NCBI GenBank assembly: GCA_022414725.1
Contig: CM039462.1
Location: 124,253,786 to 124,317,785, forward strand
DNA: 64,000 nt
Source: Microglena sp. YARC
Lineage: Eukaryota; Chlorophyta; Chlorophyceae; Chlamydomonadales; Chlamydomonadaceae
Direction of reading: 5' to 3'
The translations under genes and the position numbers were made by a program. The notes below the pieces were generated by a model. That model was not told the DNA's origin, searched no databases, and worked only from the letters and a program-made list of their open reading frames with translations. Numbering within the stretch: position 1 is the first letter of the stretch; each line of letters starts with the position of its first letter. This document shows positions 54,864 through 62,872 of the stretch, piece after piece.

Positions 54864-54946
54864 CAGTCGGCGGAACAGTAAAATGGTACTGGCACTCTCG
54901 AAAGTAGTTTCTACGAGGCGGTTTCATTTTAGTATTCCGTCGACTG
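54864..54946. mobile_element. 83-bp MITE of the CAGTC family
   Basis: TA/CAGTCGGCGGAACAGTAAAA at the left and cattttagtattccgtcgac/TG/TA at the right: near-perfect inverted ends flanked by TA (54862-54863 and 54947-54948). It has no coding capacity. The ends match those of the Fanzor-2 element, so it would be a non-autonomous derivative. Confidence 0.7.
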
Positions 54947-54949
54947 TAA

Positions 54950-55126
54950 ATGCAGACATTAACATCCACAATGTACCCAATCCGCCCCGGAATTCTTGAG
55001 AGGCCAAATAAATTACAAGCTGACAGGTTCTTTACAGAACGCAGTGTCGATCGAAGTGTAGAATATAAACACATACAAGAGGACTTTGGGAGGATTATTA
55101 CGTAACATAATTCCCTTGTCCGAGTG
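54950..55126 (+). pseudogene. Fanzor-1-type 3' remnant and right element end
   Basis: Matches 4906-5143: 'aatgcagacattaacatcca', then the gccccggaattcttg, ttacaagctgacaggttct and gagga(c/t)tttggg segments, ending ccttgtccgagtg followed by TA (55127-55128). Coding part nearly all lost. Confidence 0.7.
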
Positions 55127-55144
55127 TATAACAACAATAATATA

Positions 55145-57052
55145 ATGCAGTGGGGACTCGGTGTTGAGCACGAGTTCAACGTCTCTCTATCTTCTTCCCC
55201 GCGTGCGAAAACGCTCCTTCCGTCAAAGGTCCTCCCCGAGTACGGCGGGTCGTATTACTCTTCGATAAAAAACGATGAGAGCGTGTCCGCCGTGCGCGCA
55301 CCCGCAGGCGTCGACCTGGACACAAAGGCGATCCGCGAGCACCTGCAGCACATCGCAGGACTGGACGGGCTTTTCTTGGACTCCGAAAAAGCAAAGTCTA
55401 ACGCGTCCAGGTCATTGTCGATTAAAACCTTCATGCGCAAGCAAGGCAAGGATACCGTACAGACGAGCATTTACAGTGGGGACACACTGTTTGTCACCTG
55501 CTGCTATGATGACATCTATTCGATCACGGTGATCCCGAACGAAAAGCGACCTAGCACACCGCTGTCCGATGAGGACACACTGCGCAGCCTGTGCGCGCTC
55601 CGCGCAGTCAAGGTATCGAAGAAATCCCAACAACAAAAACAAGAACAACAACAATCAAAAATAAACAAAACTTACGACGTGGACGGCCCATTCCTGGAGA
55701 CTCGCAGCACAAAGCACAAAAACGCGACCGTTGCCGGCGTGGCGAGACAGCTGCACGACGCCGAAGCAGCGGTCCTGGCACGCGCGAACGAGGAGGGAAT
55801 CACCGGCACGCAGATATTTCCGTGGAGCGGCAGAATCACCCCACAGGGCGACGCCTTATACGAGGGCAGCTTCCACGTCTGGGTGACGCTCCCGCACGAT
55901 CGCAATGTAGACATGACCTTGCGCGAGTACAAGCTGCTGCAACTACAGCACGCGTACCTGGGCCATCTGCTGCAGACGGTTGAGCCATTGCTCATGAGTC
56001 TTTTCTCGGGCGACCCCCGCGCCCTTGGCGATGACAAGAACACGCACAACCGCGCCAGCATACGCGCGGACACCAGTAACTTTGCCGGATACGGCACCAC
56101 AGCCGTGAAGTACATCGCACGAGGGCCGGACGTCGATTCGATTACTGGGTTCCAGGTCATGTGGTTCGAAAACGAGTCGGACATGCTGGCAAGACGCAGG
56201 GCACGCATGCAGCGCGACGACATGTCCAAGCTATTCGTGTGGATCGATGGCAAAAAGGTCCCGTTCACAGCATGCATTGGCTCACACATGCGGAACGGGT
56301 ATTATTACCCTAATTACACGTGGAATATCCCGTTACATAAGAGTCCAGAGGCAGGGACGGGGGCCGACATCCGCAGCAGGCTCTGCGACTCTTTAGACAT
56401 GTCCCTGAAGAAGGGTTGGGTGCCCCTCTGGCTCCGCGTCCGCGACACACTGGAACTCCGGTTCGTGCATGGAGAGGGGACGCTGAAGGTCAAGGTGTCG
56501 CGGAACGCGCCTATTGACGCGAGGCGGTGGGGGAAGGAACTCGTCGGCATCGAGTTCCGCGCGATCGACAACATGCCCACGCACCAAATCGATCATGTGC
56601 TTCACCTCGTCGTGCTCTTGGGCGCAGCCGCCGTCTCGCAGGTCGAAAAAATATGGCATGATAACGCCGACTCTGACCCAGACACCCAAGCCTTCTTCGC
56701 CACGCACGCCGCCACCCTCTCGCCCCACTGGAACGCCGCGCTCGACGCCGTACGCAAGCAGGGAGCGCACGCTCCATTACCCAAGGCGTACACCACCTAC
56801 ATCGCGTCCCAGGCGGGTATTTCATCCCTGAAGACACGCAATGCATCATCCGCCACCGCGTTCGGTGCGCTGCAGGACTTCGCGAAGAGCCTTCACGCAG
56901 AGTACTTCGCCCACTCCGTCACAGCCCTTATGCATCTGCGGTCGAACGACGAAGGACCGCCCGCGTTCTCGAACACCAACCAGGAGGCGTGGGAAGCGAT
57001 GTACAACGAATTGGATGCTACGGAAAAAATATTGGTAGAAAAGTCAAAATAG
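55145..57052 (+). CDS. GCS-like carboxylate-amine ligase (amidoligase) family protein
   Basis: A 635-residue protein. Motifs expected of the glutamate-cysteine-ligase-like/COOH-NH2 ligase superfamily are visible: 'GLGVEHEF' (residues 4-11, the metal- and nucleotide-binding Glu pair), 'GSFHVWVTLPH' (about 240-250), 'RWGKELVGIEFRAIDNMP' (about 460-478, the xEFRxxD strand). Such enzymes use ATP to join a carboxylate to an amine; relatives occur in phages and large DNA viruses with presumed roles in modifying peptides or proteins. A Gln/Lys-rich insert lies at about residues 162-175. ATG 55145 is chosen because the motif strand follows at once; upstream only GTG is available. GC-rich third positions differ from the neighbouring debris. 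The gene starts 17 bases after a transposon TA end. Family call by motif, without alignment. Confidence 0.55.
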   Translation: MQWGLGVEHEFNVSLSSSPRAKTLLPSKVLPEYGGSYYSSIKNDESVSAVRAPAGVDLDTKAIREHLQHIAGLDGLFLDSEKAKSNASRSLSIKTFMRKQGKDTVQTSIYSGDTLFVTCCYDDIYSITVIPNEKRPSTPLSDEDTLRSLCALRAVKVSKKSQQQKQEQQQSKINKTYDVDGPFLETRSTKHKNATVAGVARQLHDAEAAVLARANEEGITGTQIFPWSGRITPQGDALYEGSFHVWVTLPHDRNVDMTLREYKLLQLQHAYLGHLLQTVEPLLMSLFSGDPRALGDDKNTHNRASIRADTSNFAGYGTTAVKYIARGPDVDSITGFQVMWFENESDMLARRRARMQRDDMSKLFVWIDGKKVPFTACIGSHMRNGYYYPNYTWNIPLHKSPEAGTGADIRSRLCDSLDMSLKKGWVPLWLRVRDTLELRFVHGEGTLKVKVSRNAPIDARRWGKELVGIEFRAIDNMPTHQIDHVLHLVVLLGAAAVSQVEKIWHDNADSDPDTQAFFATHAATLSPHWNAALDAVRKQGAHAPLPKAYTTYIASQAGISSLKTRNASSATAFGALQDFAKSLHAEYFAHSVTALMHLRSNDEGPPAFSNTNQEAWEAMYNELDATEKILVEKSK

Positions 57053-57098
57053 GACGCACCATATCTCGTCGCAATGATGAACAGAGCGACGCATTCTA

Positions 57099-57200
57099 CA
57101 GTCGCAGAACAGTAAAATGATATATATCAGATGAAAATAAATGTACAACATCTCCATTAGAAAATTGGCGTTAAAATTCTTGAGAGTCCAATGAAACAAA
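57099..57200 (+). mobile_element. Left end of the Fanzor-2 element (CAGTC family)
   Basis: TA (57097-57098) then CAGTCGCAGAACAGTAAAAT and a subterminal stretch (tatcagatg-aaataaatgtac, aaaattggcgtta) shared with 61359-61442. The matching right end is not found after 59970, so the element seems 3'-truncated. Confidence 0.6.
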
Positions 57201-57293
57201 GACGCACGTGTCTGATATGATTTCCTTAGCATTCGGCAACCTCACTGATAAAATTATTATGGGTTGTTTTGAACACGTTTGGAACACTTATAA

Positions 57294-57455
57294 TGGGCGT
57301 TCCTGCCTCCCAGCCGATTTTTTTAAATTTCTAATCAGGATTTAGAGCCTCCTGAACGACTCTCTAGCTTGAGACATCAGCACCAAGGAATCACAATTCC
57401 GCTCCATACCATGTTTTGCAGCCAGTCAAAATCGGCCGGGAGGCAGGAACGCCCA
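57294..57455. repeat. Palindromic element, Fanzor-side orientation, copy 2
   Basis: Left arm tgggcgttcctgcctcccag, right arm cggccgggaggcaggaacgc plus cca. Interior closely matches 2911-3071 and, inverted, the array elements. It ends 43 bases before the Fanzor ATG. Confidence 0.8.
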
Positions 57456-57464
57456 TTTTATGTG

Positions 57465-57470
57465 TATAAA
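57465..57470 (+). promoter_or_regulatory. TATA box of Fanzor 2
   Basis: tgtgTATAAAgcgg, 28 bases before the ATG at 57499, directly after the palindromic element. Transcription would begin close to the ATG, so the palindrome would be upstream rather than in the transcript. Confidence 0.5.
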
Positions 57471-57498
57471 GCGGTCTGTGACGTATTGATTATGGAAG

Positions 57499-59876
57499 AT
57501 GGCGACGAAACCTCCGACAGTCGCGAAATTGAAGGAGCTACTGAAATTGGCTGAAGTACCATACTCGTCGAAGTCCAACAAGGACGATCTTGTCCGTTTA
57601 TGCGAAGACAATGGTCTCATCGCCAGACCCCCTCCAGAATACAAGACGGTGGAAAAGATGTGTGTCGTGAAATGCGCCCTGAAGAAGGCAATGAGTCTTG
57701 ACGATGAAGAATTCGGTAAGTTTAGGGAGCATGTGGACCAGCTCGTCAATGTGGTGAGCCGCATGTTACGGCGGTCCAGTCTGGTGCTGACTTTCCACAT
57801 CACGAGTCTCTTAGAGAAAGGTCTGGAGATTCCAGACCTGTACAACATGAAAGATACCTACTGGAAGGATTGGCTCCGTATCGGGGTAGACGGAATCTTC
57901 CCTGATGAGGAAAGCAAGATATCGTATGAAGCTGTGAAGGACTCCATCGGCGATGTAATTGGTAATGACGACGCTGACTACATCAAGTCTTATCCGATCT
58001 ATTTCGATCAGGTATTGAACTATGCAGGTCACACATTGAGCACTGTCGTGTCAAACAACGCATGGGTTCCTTTGATACCACGTCTGGCCAGACGCACTTC
58101 CACCACTTTAAATAAATTAAATGCCCCGAAGACGCTGGACACATCGAAGATCATGCGGGGATACGACGTGATGCAGGCTATTCAGCAAGAAGTCCAAAAC
58201 ATGGAGGGATGGCCAGAGTCTGTTCAAGAGTACGTCAATGAAGTTAGGGAGATGCTGAGTGTTCCAGATGGAAGTCGAGTTTATGATAACTATGGCAAAG
58301 ACATGGACTTTCCGACCATGGTCCAGTTCAATTATTGGATACAGACACGGTTGGAGGATATGGATGCACGTCGTATCCGATTGATGCCCATCTTCAATGT
58401 CCAACGGGTGCATGTTCGCCTTGACCTGAAGACCCTCGTGAACCTGTTCAGGCACATGTTCCCCAATGACCAGAACATCGTTGAGCTTTCCAAGTGGGAA
58501 CATGTAAAGAATCCCGACAGCTTCATGTTGTCCCAGAGGCCTGCACAGAAGAAGAAAAAATCATGTGGTCCTGGTGAATGGGAGGCATACAAGTCGGTCC
58601 TGAAGCAGTACGATGATGATGTTAAGGATATCAAGGCTACTGACGAGTACAGACATGCAAAGGGTTTGCATGACACGCTTGTGAACGCCCGAAAAACAGT
58701 CGCAGGTTCCTTCTTCAGAAAACCACCTGTCAAGAATGGGTGGGTTTTCGACTGCAGCATCTGTACTGACGGAGTCTCCTTGAGCATGCAGTACAGCAAG
58801 ACAGTACAGGTCCTTGTCTCAGATCTGAAGAAGACCTGTAAGAAGCCTCGTAAAGAAGAAGGTATCAAGATCGCAGAAAAATACAACGGCTCACTTAAAA
58901 CGATATTGCCTGATATGGGTATCGTCGTCCTAGGTGTGGACCCAGGACGGAGCAACATCACTACGGTAACGTATTTGGCAGACGATAAAAATAAGACATG
59001 GACGCTGACACGTGGTGCATTTTACCACAAGTCGGGTATCAAGAAGCAGACAAGGCAGAAGGAACTGCGTTTTGCTGAAATGATTCCTATGTGGGAGTCT
59101 CTGCGTGAAAATGGAGCAGCTTTGAGTACATCGAGGACGGATAAGATCTCGGCGTACTTGTCAAATTACGCTAAGTTTTCTGAAGAGTGGTGGAGATTGG
59201 CTTTGCGACGCCGAGAATCCCGTGACAACTTGCAGCGTTACATCGGAAAACGAAAGGTCAAAGACTCTTTCTGGGCGGGTATCAAGCGGTGCATGATGAA
59301 AGAACTTCCTGATATGAAGGTTTGCGTGGCCTACGGATCTGCCATCACGAAACTGAAGCCTACTGGACCGGGAGAAGTTGCAGTTCCCACTGGGGCCATG
59401 TTCGCATCGTGTAAAAGAATTTTCAAAGAGGACGTTTCTGTGACAGATGAGTTCAAAACGACTCTTATGTCGTGGGAGACGGGTAAAGAAAAAGAACGTG
59501 TTTACAAGATCCCAAGCGTTTATTCAGCAGACGTGAAGCTTAGGTTGGGTGGTGAACGTTTTGGTCACACGAAATCGAAAACGATGCCAAAGGTCGTTGA
59601 TTGCGACCACTTAGGGTAAGGTTGTACAATAAACGTAAAGGCGCACAAGAGAAGCACAGGAGGGGTGGCTTCGCCACTTCCCTTGTCGATTCTCAAAAAT
59701 CGATCGAGCGGTACCCAGAGGTACGAGGACTGCGATTCTCTCCAGAAACATGCATTTACTCGGACCGGGATCGCTCTTCTGCTCTCACAATCGCAAGGCT
59801 GCACTGCATGGAATTGATGGGTCTAGGACGACCTCTTCCATTTGCCCACAGCAGCTCTGTTGTTGTTGATGAATAG
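57499..59876 (+). pseudogene. Fanzor (eukaryotic TnpB-like RNA-guided nuclease) with SAP-like N-terminus, one frameshift
   Basis: The 706-codon frame 57499-59619 is open. Residues about 4-38 (TVAKLKELLKLAEVPYSSKSNKDDLVRLCED) match a SAP motif, a DNA-binding helix pair. The middle is helical. RuvC-I 'VVLGVDPGRSNI' is at about 475-486 with the catalytic Asp near 480. 'KVCVAYGSAITK' (about 610) holds the RuvC-II position without the usual Glu; relocation of that Glu is known for Fanzors. At about 59612 one base is missing relative to the remnant at 52.2 kb, giving a stop; the RuvC-III motif (IYSDRDRSSALTIARL) lies in the next frame, ending 59876. The main ORF thus lacks one catalytic Asp. Whether frameshifting rescues it is unknown. 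ATG 57499 fits the TATA box at 57465. Confidence 0.82.
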
Positions 59877-59937
59877 AAACTCGTATTGTTGTAGACACCA
59901 CTCGGTCCCCCTCCGGTGGTCGCGACAACATTAGGTT

Positions 59938-59970
59938 ACACCGCAAGGTGTGCCGTACACCTTGCGGTGT
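59938..59970 (+). terminator. Perfect 14-bp hairpin at the 3' end of Fanzor 2
   Basis: ACACCGCAAGGTGT, a 5-base loop GCCGT, then ACACCTTGCGGTGT. Decayed versions occur at the same place in the two remnants (about 51552 and 52506). As in TnpB elements, a 3' hairpin near the element end may be part of the guide RNA or the transposition end; it could also simply terminate transcription. Confidence 0.55.
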
Positions 59971-60159
59971 ACAGGGTCGAAAAGAACACATTCGAAGAGA
60001 CGTACGACCGTCATTCAAGTAATCATCGTTCCAATGTAAAACACTTCAAACGTCATCATCCCACAGGGTGATACAAGGGAATTATGTGTGTACCGATACA
60101 GGTCTCGTCGTCTTCGCCCCCGAACGCTTCCGCATTTCGTGGAAAAAGTGAATAACGTG

Positions 60160-60966
60160 TTATCTTTCGGACCACACTTTGACAACCGGCCGGTTCTTGA
60201 ACGTGCCTGTATTCTGCATGTAATTCTCAAAGGTCAGCTTGAATGGCATAGGATGATTCAAAAAAATGTCCCCAAACACCGAATACTCACATTTCGAATA
60301 CACACCGGTCGTCGACGACTTGTCGTCGTTTATGATCATTAGCATTAAGGGGATGACTCTCTCTAGGCCAATGCGCATGCTTCTAGTATTGACAGTCGCG
60401 GCGAGTTTGGTGATGCCCGAAAACCGTGTCTCTATACTATCGAGTGCGTCGAGCGTGACGTACATAGCGGTGCCGAAGCACCCCAACCATTCCCCCCCAT
60501 TATTGTACACACGCATGATCTCCTCTTGTGTTTCCGAAGATAGAGCGCCCATCGTCTGCATAGTGGCCTCCTCGTGTCTGAAGTTGCTCGAAAAGTGCCA
60601 CAGGAACCTGAAGCCGGGGGTGTGTAGGGCAATAGACTCAGGTATAGGTTGGTTCAGGAACATAGCGTCGTGAATGACCAGCGCCGTCTCGAACAAGCGC
60701 TTAGTGAACATGTAGTACAACGGAATGATCTCACCAGCCCCCGCCTGCAAGTCCGATTCAATCACGGTAAGATGAGGTATCGTCCCTTCGATGGGGATGC
60801 ATGCTGCGCGCATGTCCGGGTCCGAGTGGTCGTCTACGATGACCACCGGCATGGTCGGGTGCACCGCTCGGATGCGGTGCACGCACGTGTGCCAATACCA
60901 CATGTGCACCGGTTTTTTCATGCATCGCAGAATCACGATGCCATCCACACTTCTATGAATCATCAT
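60160..60966 (-). CDS. GT-A-like glycosyltransferase
   Basis: A 268-residue intact protein. Residues about 20-48 (HMWYWHTCVHRIRAVHPTMPVVIVDDHSDPDM) fit the first beta-alpha-beta of a nucleotide-sugar transferase, with 'VDDHSD' as the acidic nucleotide-binding turn. 'GAGEIIPLYYMFTKRLFETALVIHDAMFL' (about 76-105) fits the acceptor-side helix and a second acidic strand (HDAMF). No signal peptide or membrane segment is obvious, so it would act in the cytosol. Large DNA viruses of algae commonly encode glycosyltransferases for capsid glycans. Start at the first of two adjacent ATGs (60966, 60963). Donor and acceptor cannot be told. Confidence 0.55.
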   Translation of the reverse strand: MMIHRSVDGIVILRCMKKPVHMWYWHTCVHRIRAVHPTMPVVIVDDHSDPDMRAACIPIEGTIPHLTVIESDLQAGAGEIIPLYYMFTKRLFETALVIHDAMFLNQPIPESIALHTPGFRFLWHFSSNFRHEEATMQTMGALSSETQEEIMRVYNNGGEWLGCFGTAMYVTLDALDSIETRFSGITKLAATVNTRSMRIGLERVIPLMLMIINDDKSSTTGVYSKCEYSVFGDIFLNHPMPFKLTFENYMQNTGTFKNRPVVKVWSER

Positions 60967-60969
60967 TTA

Positions 60970-61189
60970 CAGTAATACCGGTACATCTTTTTTAACATTT
61001 TGGATCACCGGAAATGGTGTTGACTGTCTCCTCTCCTACTACATCAATCAGTCCGTTTATCAACCGATGCATAAGAAACAATGCGTAATACAATGTATTA
61101 TTGTTTGCTAATGCATATCTTAAAATGGATATAACTCAAGTTTTACAACTCCCTCCATCAATCGACAAAAATCTTGCCACACAACTTGT
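60970..61189. other. Intergenic region, short frame only
   Basis: AT-rich; a 36-codon frame opens at 61126 (MDITQVLQLPPSIDKNLATQLVC) and may be the frameshifted start of the next ORF. Confidence 0.35.
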
Positions 61190-61450
61190 ATGCATTGTTA
61201 TCCGCCAAATATTGAAATCAATCGCGAACGGCTAATCAAATGGTATCAAAACAACGAAAGCACTCCTGAACTCCGAGATCAAATCATTTCAGACTACACC
61301 GTTTTGTACGGAACCATGGCCTTTCAATGGTTTGCAATCAAATCATGCAATGTAGCTACAGTCGGTGGAACAGTAAAATTAAACAAATATCAGATGGAAA
61401 TAAATGTACGACATCGCCGTTATAAAATTGGCGTTAAGAATGGTTTCTGA
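61190..61450 (+). pseudogene. Hypothetical ORF disrupted by a transposon end
   Basis: An 86-codon frame (CYPPNIEINRERLIKWYQNNESTPELRDQIISDYTVLYGTMAFQWF). The last ~30 codons come from a CAGTC-family transposon end inserted at TA 61357-61358. The charged helical first part reads as coding and may continue from the 61126 frame through a frameshift. Not recognised. Confidence 0.3.
61359..61442 (+). mobile_element. Left-end remnant of a Fanzor-2-type element
   Basis: TA then CAGTCGGTGGAACAGTAAAA and the same subterminal stretch as 57099-57200 (tatcagatggaaataaatgt, aaaattggcgttaag). Only this end is present. Confidence 0.65.
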
Positions 61451-61933
61451 CTTGGGTGTGTTAAAAACTTCTGTGTTTACTTACGAACATCAGTCGCTCC
61501 ACGCGGAAAGAAGGACGACTCGTACATCCGAAGAGTTCGTTGCGTTTACTCTGACAAAAAAGAACGGACGCTTGATGAATGGATCGAGTGGGCCGGCGCG
61601 CTCCGCATGAACGCCTCGAAGTACAGAAAAGTAACAAAATGCAACGAGAAAGTATCGTCTGCTGGTAAGGTCGGTGAGAAAACTTCAAAGCCCCTCGAAT
61701 CTTGTATCGAGAGCAAATGTCATGGTAGGTTTGAACTCATGGAGAAGATGACTAAGAATGACAAAAACGCAGTCTGCTGCGAAGACACGTTTTCCACACG
61801 CGCATCGAAAAACGAGTGTAAACATTTCAGAACCACGCGATACAGATACACGCGAATCTATCCGTCGAACTGCGACATATACAATGCGCCGAACAAACCA
61901 GAATCCACCCCTTGTACAGACAGTTTCGGATAA
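61451..61933 (+). pseudogene. Degenerate ORF, unknown
   Basis: Open from 61451 to the TAA at 61931-61933 without an early ATG (first Met at 61607). The segment APRGKKDDSYIRRVRCVYSDKKERTLDEWIEWAGALRM looks like genuine protein; the Cys- and Thr-rich tail does not. Its 5' end abuts transposon debris, so the start was probably lost. Confidence 0.25.
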
Positions 61934-61994
61934 GATCCGCATTATGTTTTGTGAGCCATAAACCCTAATATCCATTCCAAAACCTGGCAATCAA

Positions 61995-62133
61995 TATTCT
62001 CAATGGTTTCTCTGCCGACTACATACCTGAAGACGTCCTGGAGATCATTCTCCACAATGCGATTAAATCGCAGGAAATTGCTGGCAATTGCTACTTCTTC
62101 AAAGAAGTGGTGCTCGTTTTACAAGAAAAATAA
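61995..62133 (+). pseudogene. F-box stub of an F-box/LRR gene
   Basis: Reads 'YIPEDVLEIILHNAIKSQEI...FFKEVVLVLQEK' and stop, paralogous to 'INEDVLEIILSNAISN...LKQVALVSKQ' of the two F-box/LRR genes. No ATG in a sensible place and no LRRs. Confidence 0.65.
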
Positions 62134-62187
62134 AACTCCGTAAAGGGGATTTAGTTCCACTTGTCACTGAATTTAGGGGGGCAGAAT

Positions 62188-62671
62188 CTACTGCTGGCAG
62201 CCGAGGTCAATTGAGCGAATCTCAAGGCCCAGGTTGTCGATCTTAGAGAGAAGATCAATACCTTGGCACAAAAGCAAAAGCATCAGTCAAACCAAATACA
62301 GAAGCAAAAGCAGCATGAACAAGTTCTTCAGAAGTTCTAGGAACAACAGCAAAAGCATCAGCAGCAGGATCAACACCATCAACAGCATCGACCACATCAG
62401 AGATCACATGGTAAAGTACGGCCTGCAGAGGCGCCTTCTCCCATTTAAAGGATAAGACGAGAAACCTAGCGTGTGCCCTCTTCATTGCGCCGACAGAGTC
62501 GGCGAGGCACGCAGGAACGCAGATCAAGGAAATGATCGCGTTACAGGTGTCCTTCAGTTGAGCGACGGTGGCTCTCTGGGATATCCTCTTTCGGTCAGTC
62601 TTCAGGAGAATGTCAAAGATACGGGTGGTATCGATGAATGCAGCGATCTCGGCAGACATAGTTGTAGACAT
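62188..62671 (-). pseudogene. Small 'DTT-IFD' family gene, copy 3 (frameshifted C-terminus)
   Basis: N-terminal 90 residues (MSTTMSAEIAAFIDTTRIFDILLKTDRKRISQRATVAQLKDTCNAIISL...) align with copy 2. The 138-codon frame ends at 62255, but the family C-terminus (LGLEIRS then stop at 62188-62190) is read in another frame, so one frameshift separates them. It is divergent from a repeat-protein gene (62873), as copies 1 and 2 are from F-box/LRR genes. Confidence 0.6.
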
Positions 62672-62872
62672 GGTGACGGGAAAGTTGAAGGAACGAGGGG
62701 GAGAGGAGAGATATTGATTATCAGTTGTCGGTGTTACGTTTCAATTTCTTTTAGAAACTTTTTAGAGGAACGGCGACCACTCTCATCAAGGACGGCGGCA
62801 TCTGTGTCGAGTCGAGTCGAGTCACATGGCGACATCTCGCATCACGGCGGCACTTTCTTTGAGTGTAAACGA

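Noticed and set aside
55176..56849. Arg/Ala-rich frames opposite and within the amidoligase gene
   Set aside because: High third-position GC in the real gene opens the other frames; none shows a domain.
62471..62872. N-terminal extension of the NPDKPWDW-repeat protein
   Set aside because: Those codons are antisense to the small gene copy 3 and its promoter; ATG 62873 gives a sensible start.
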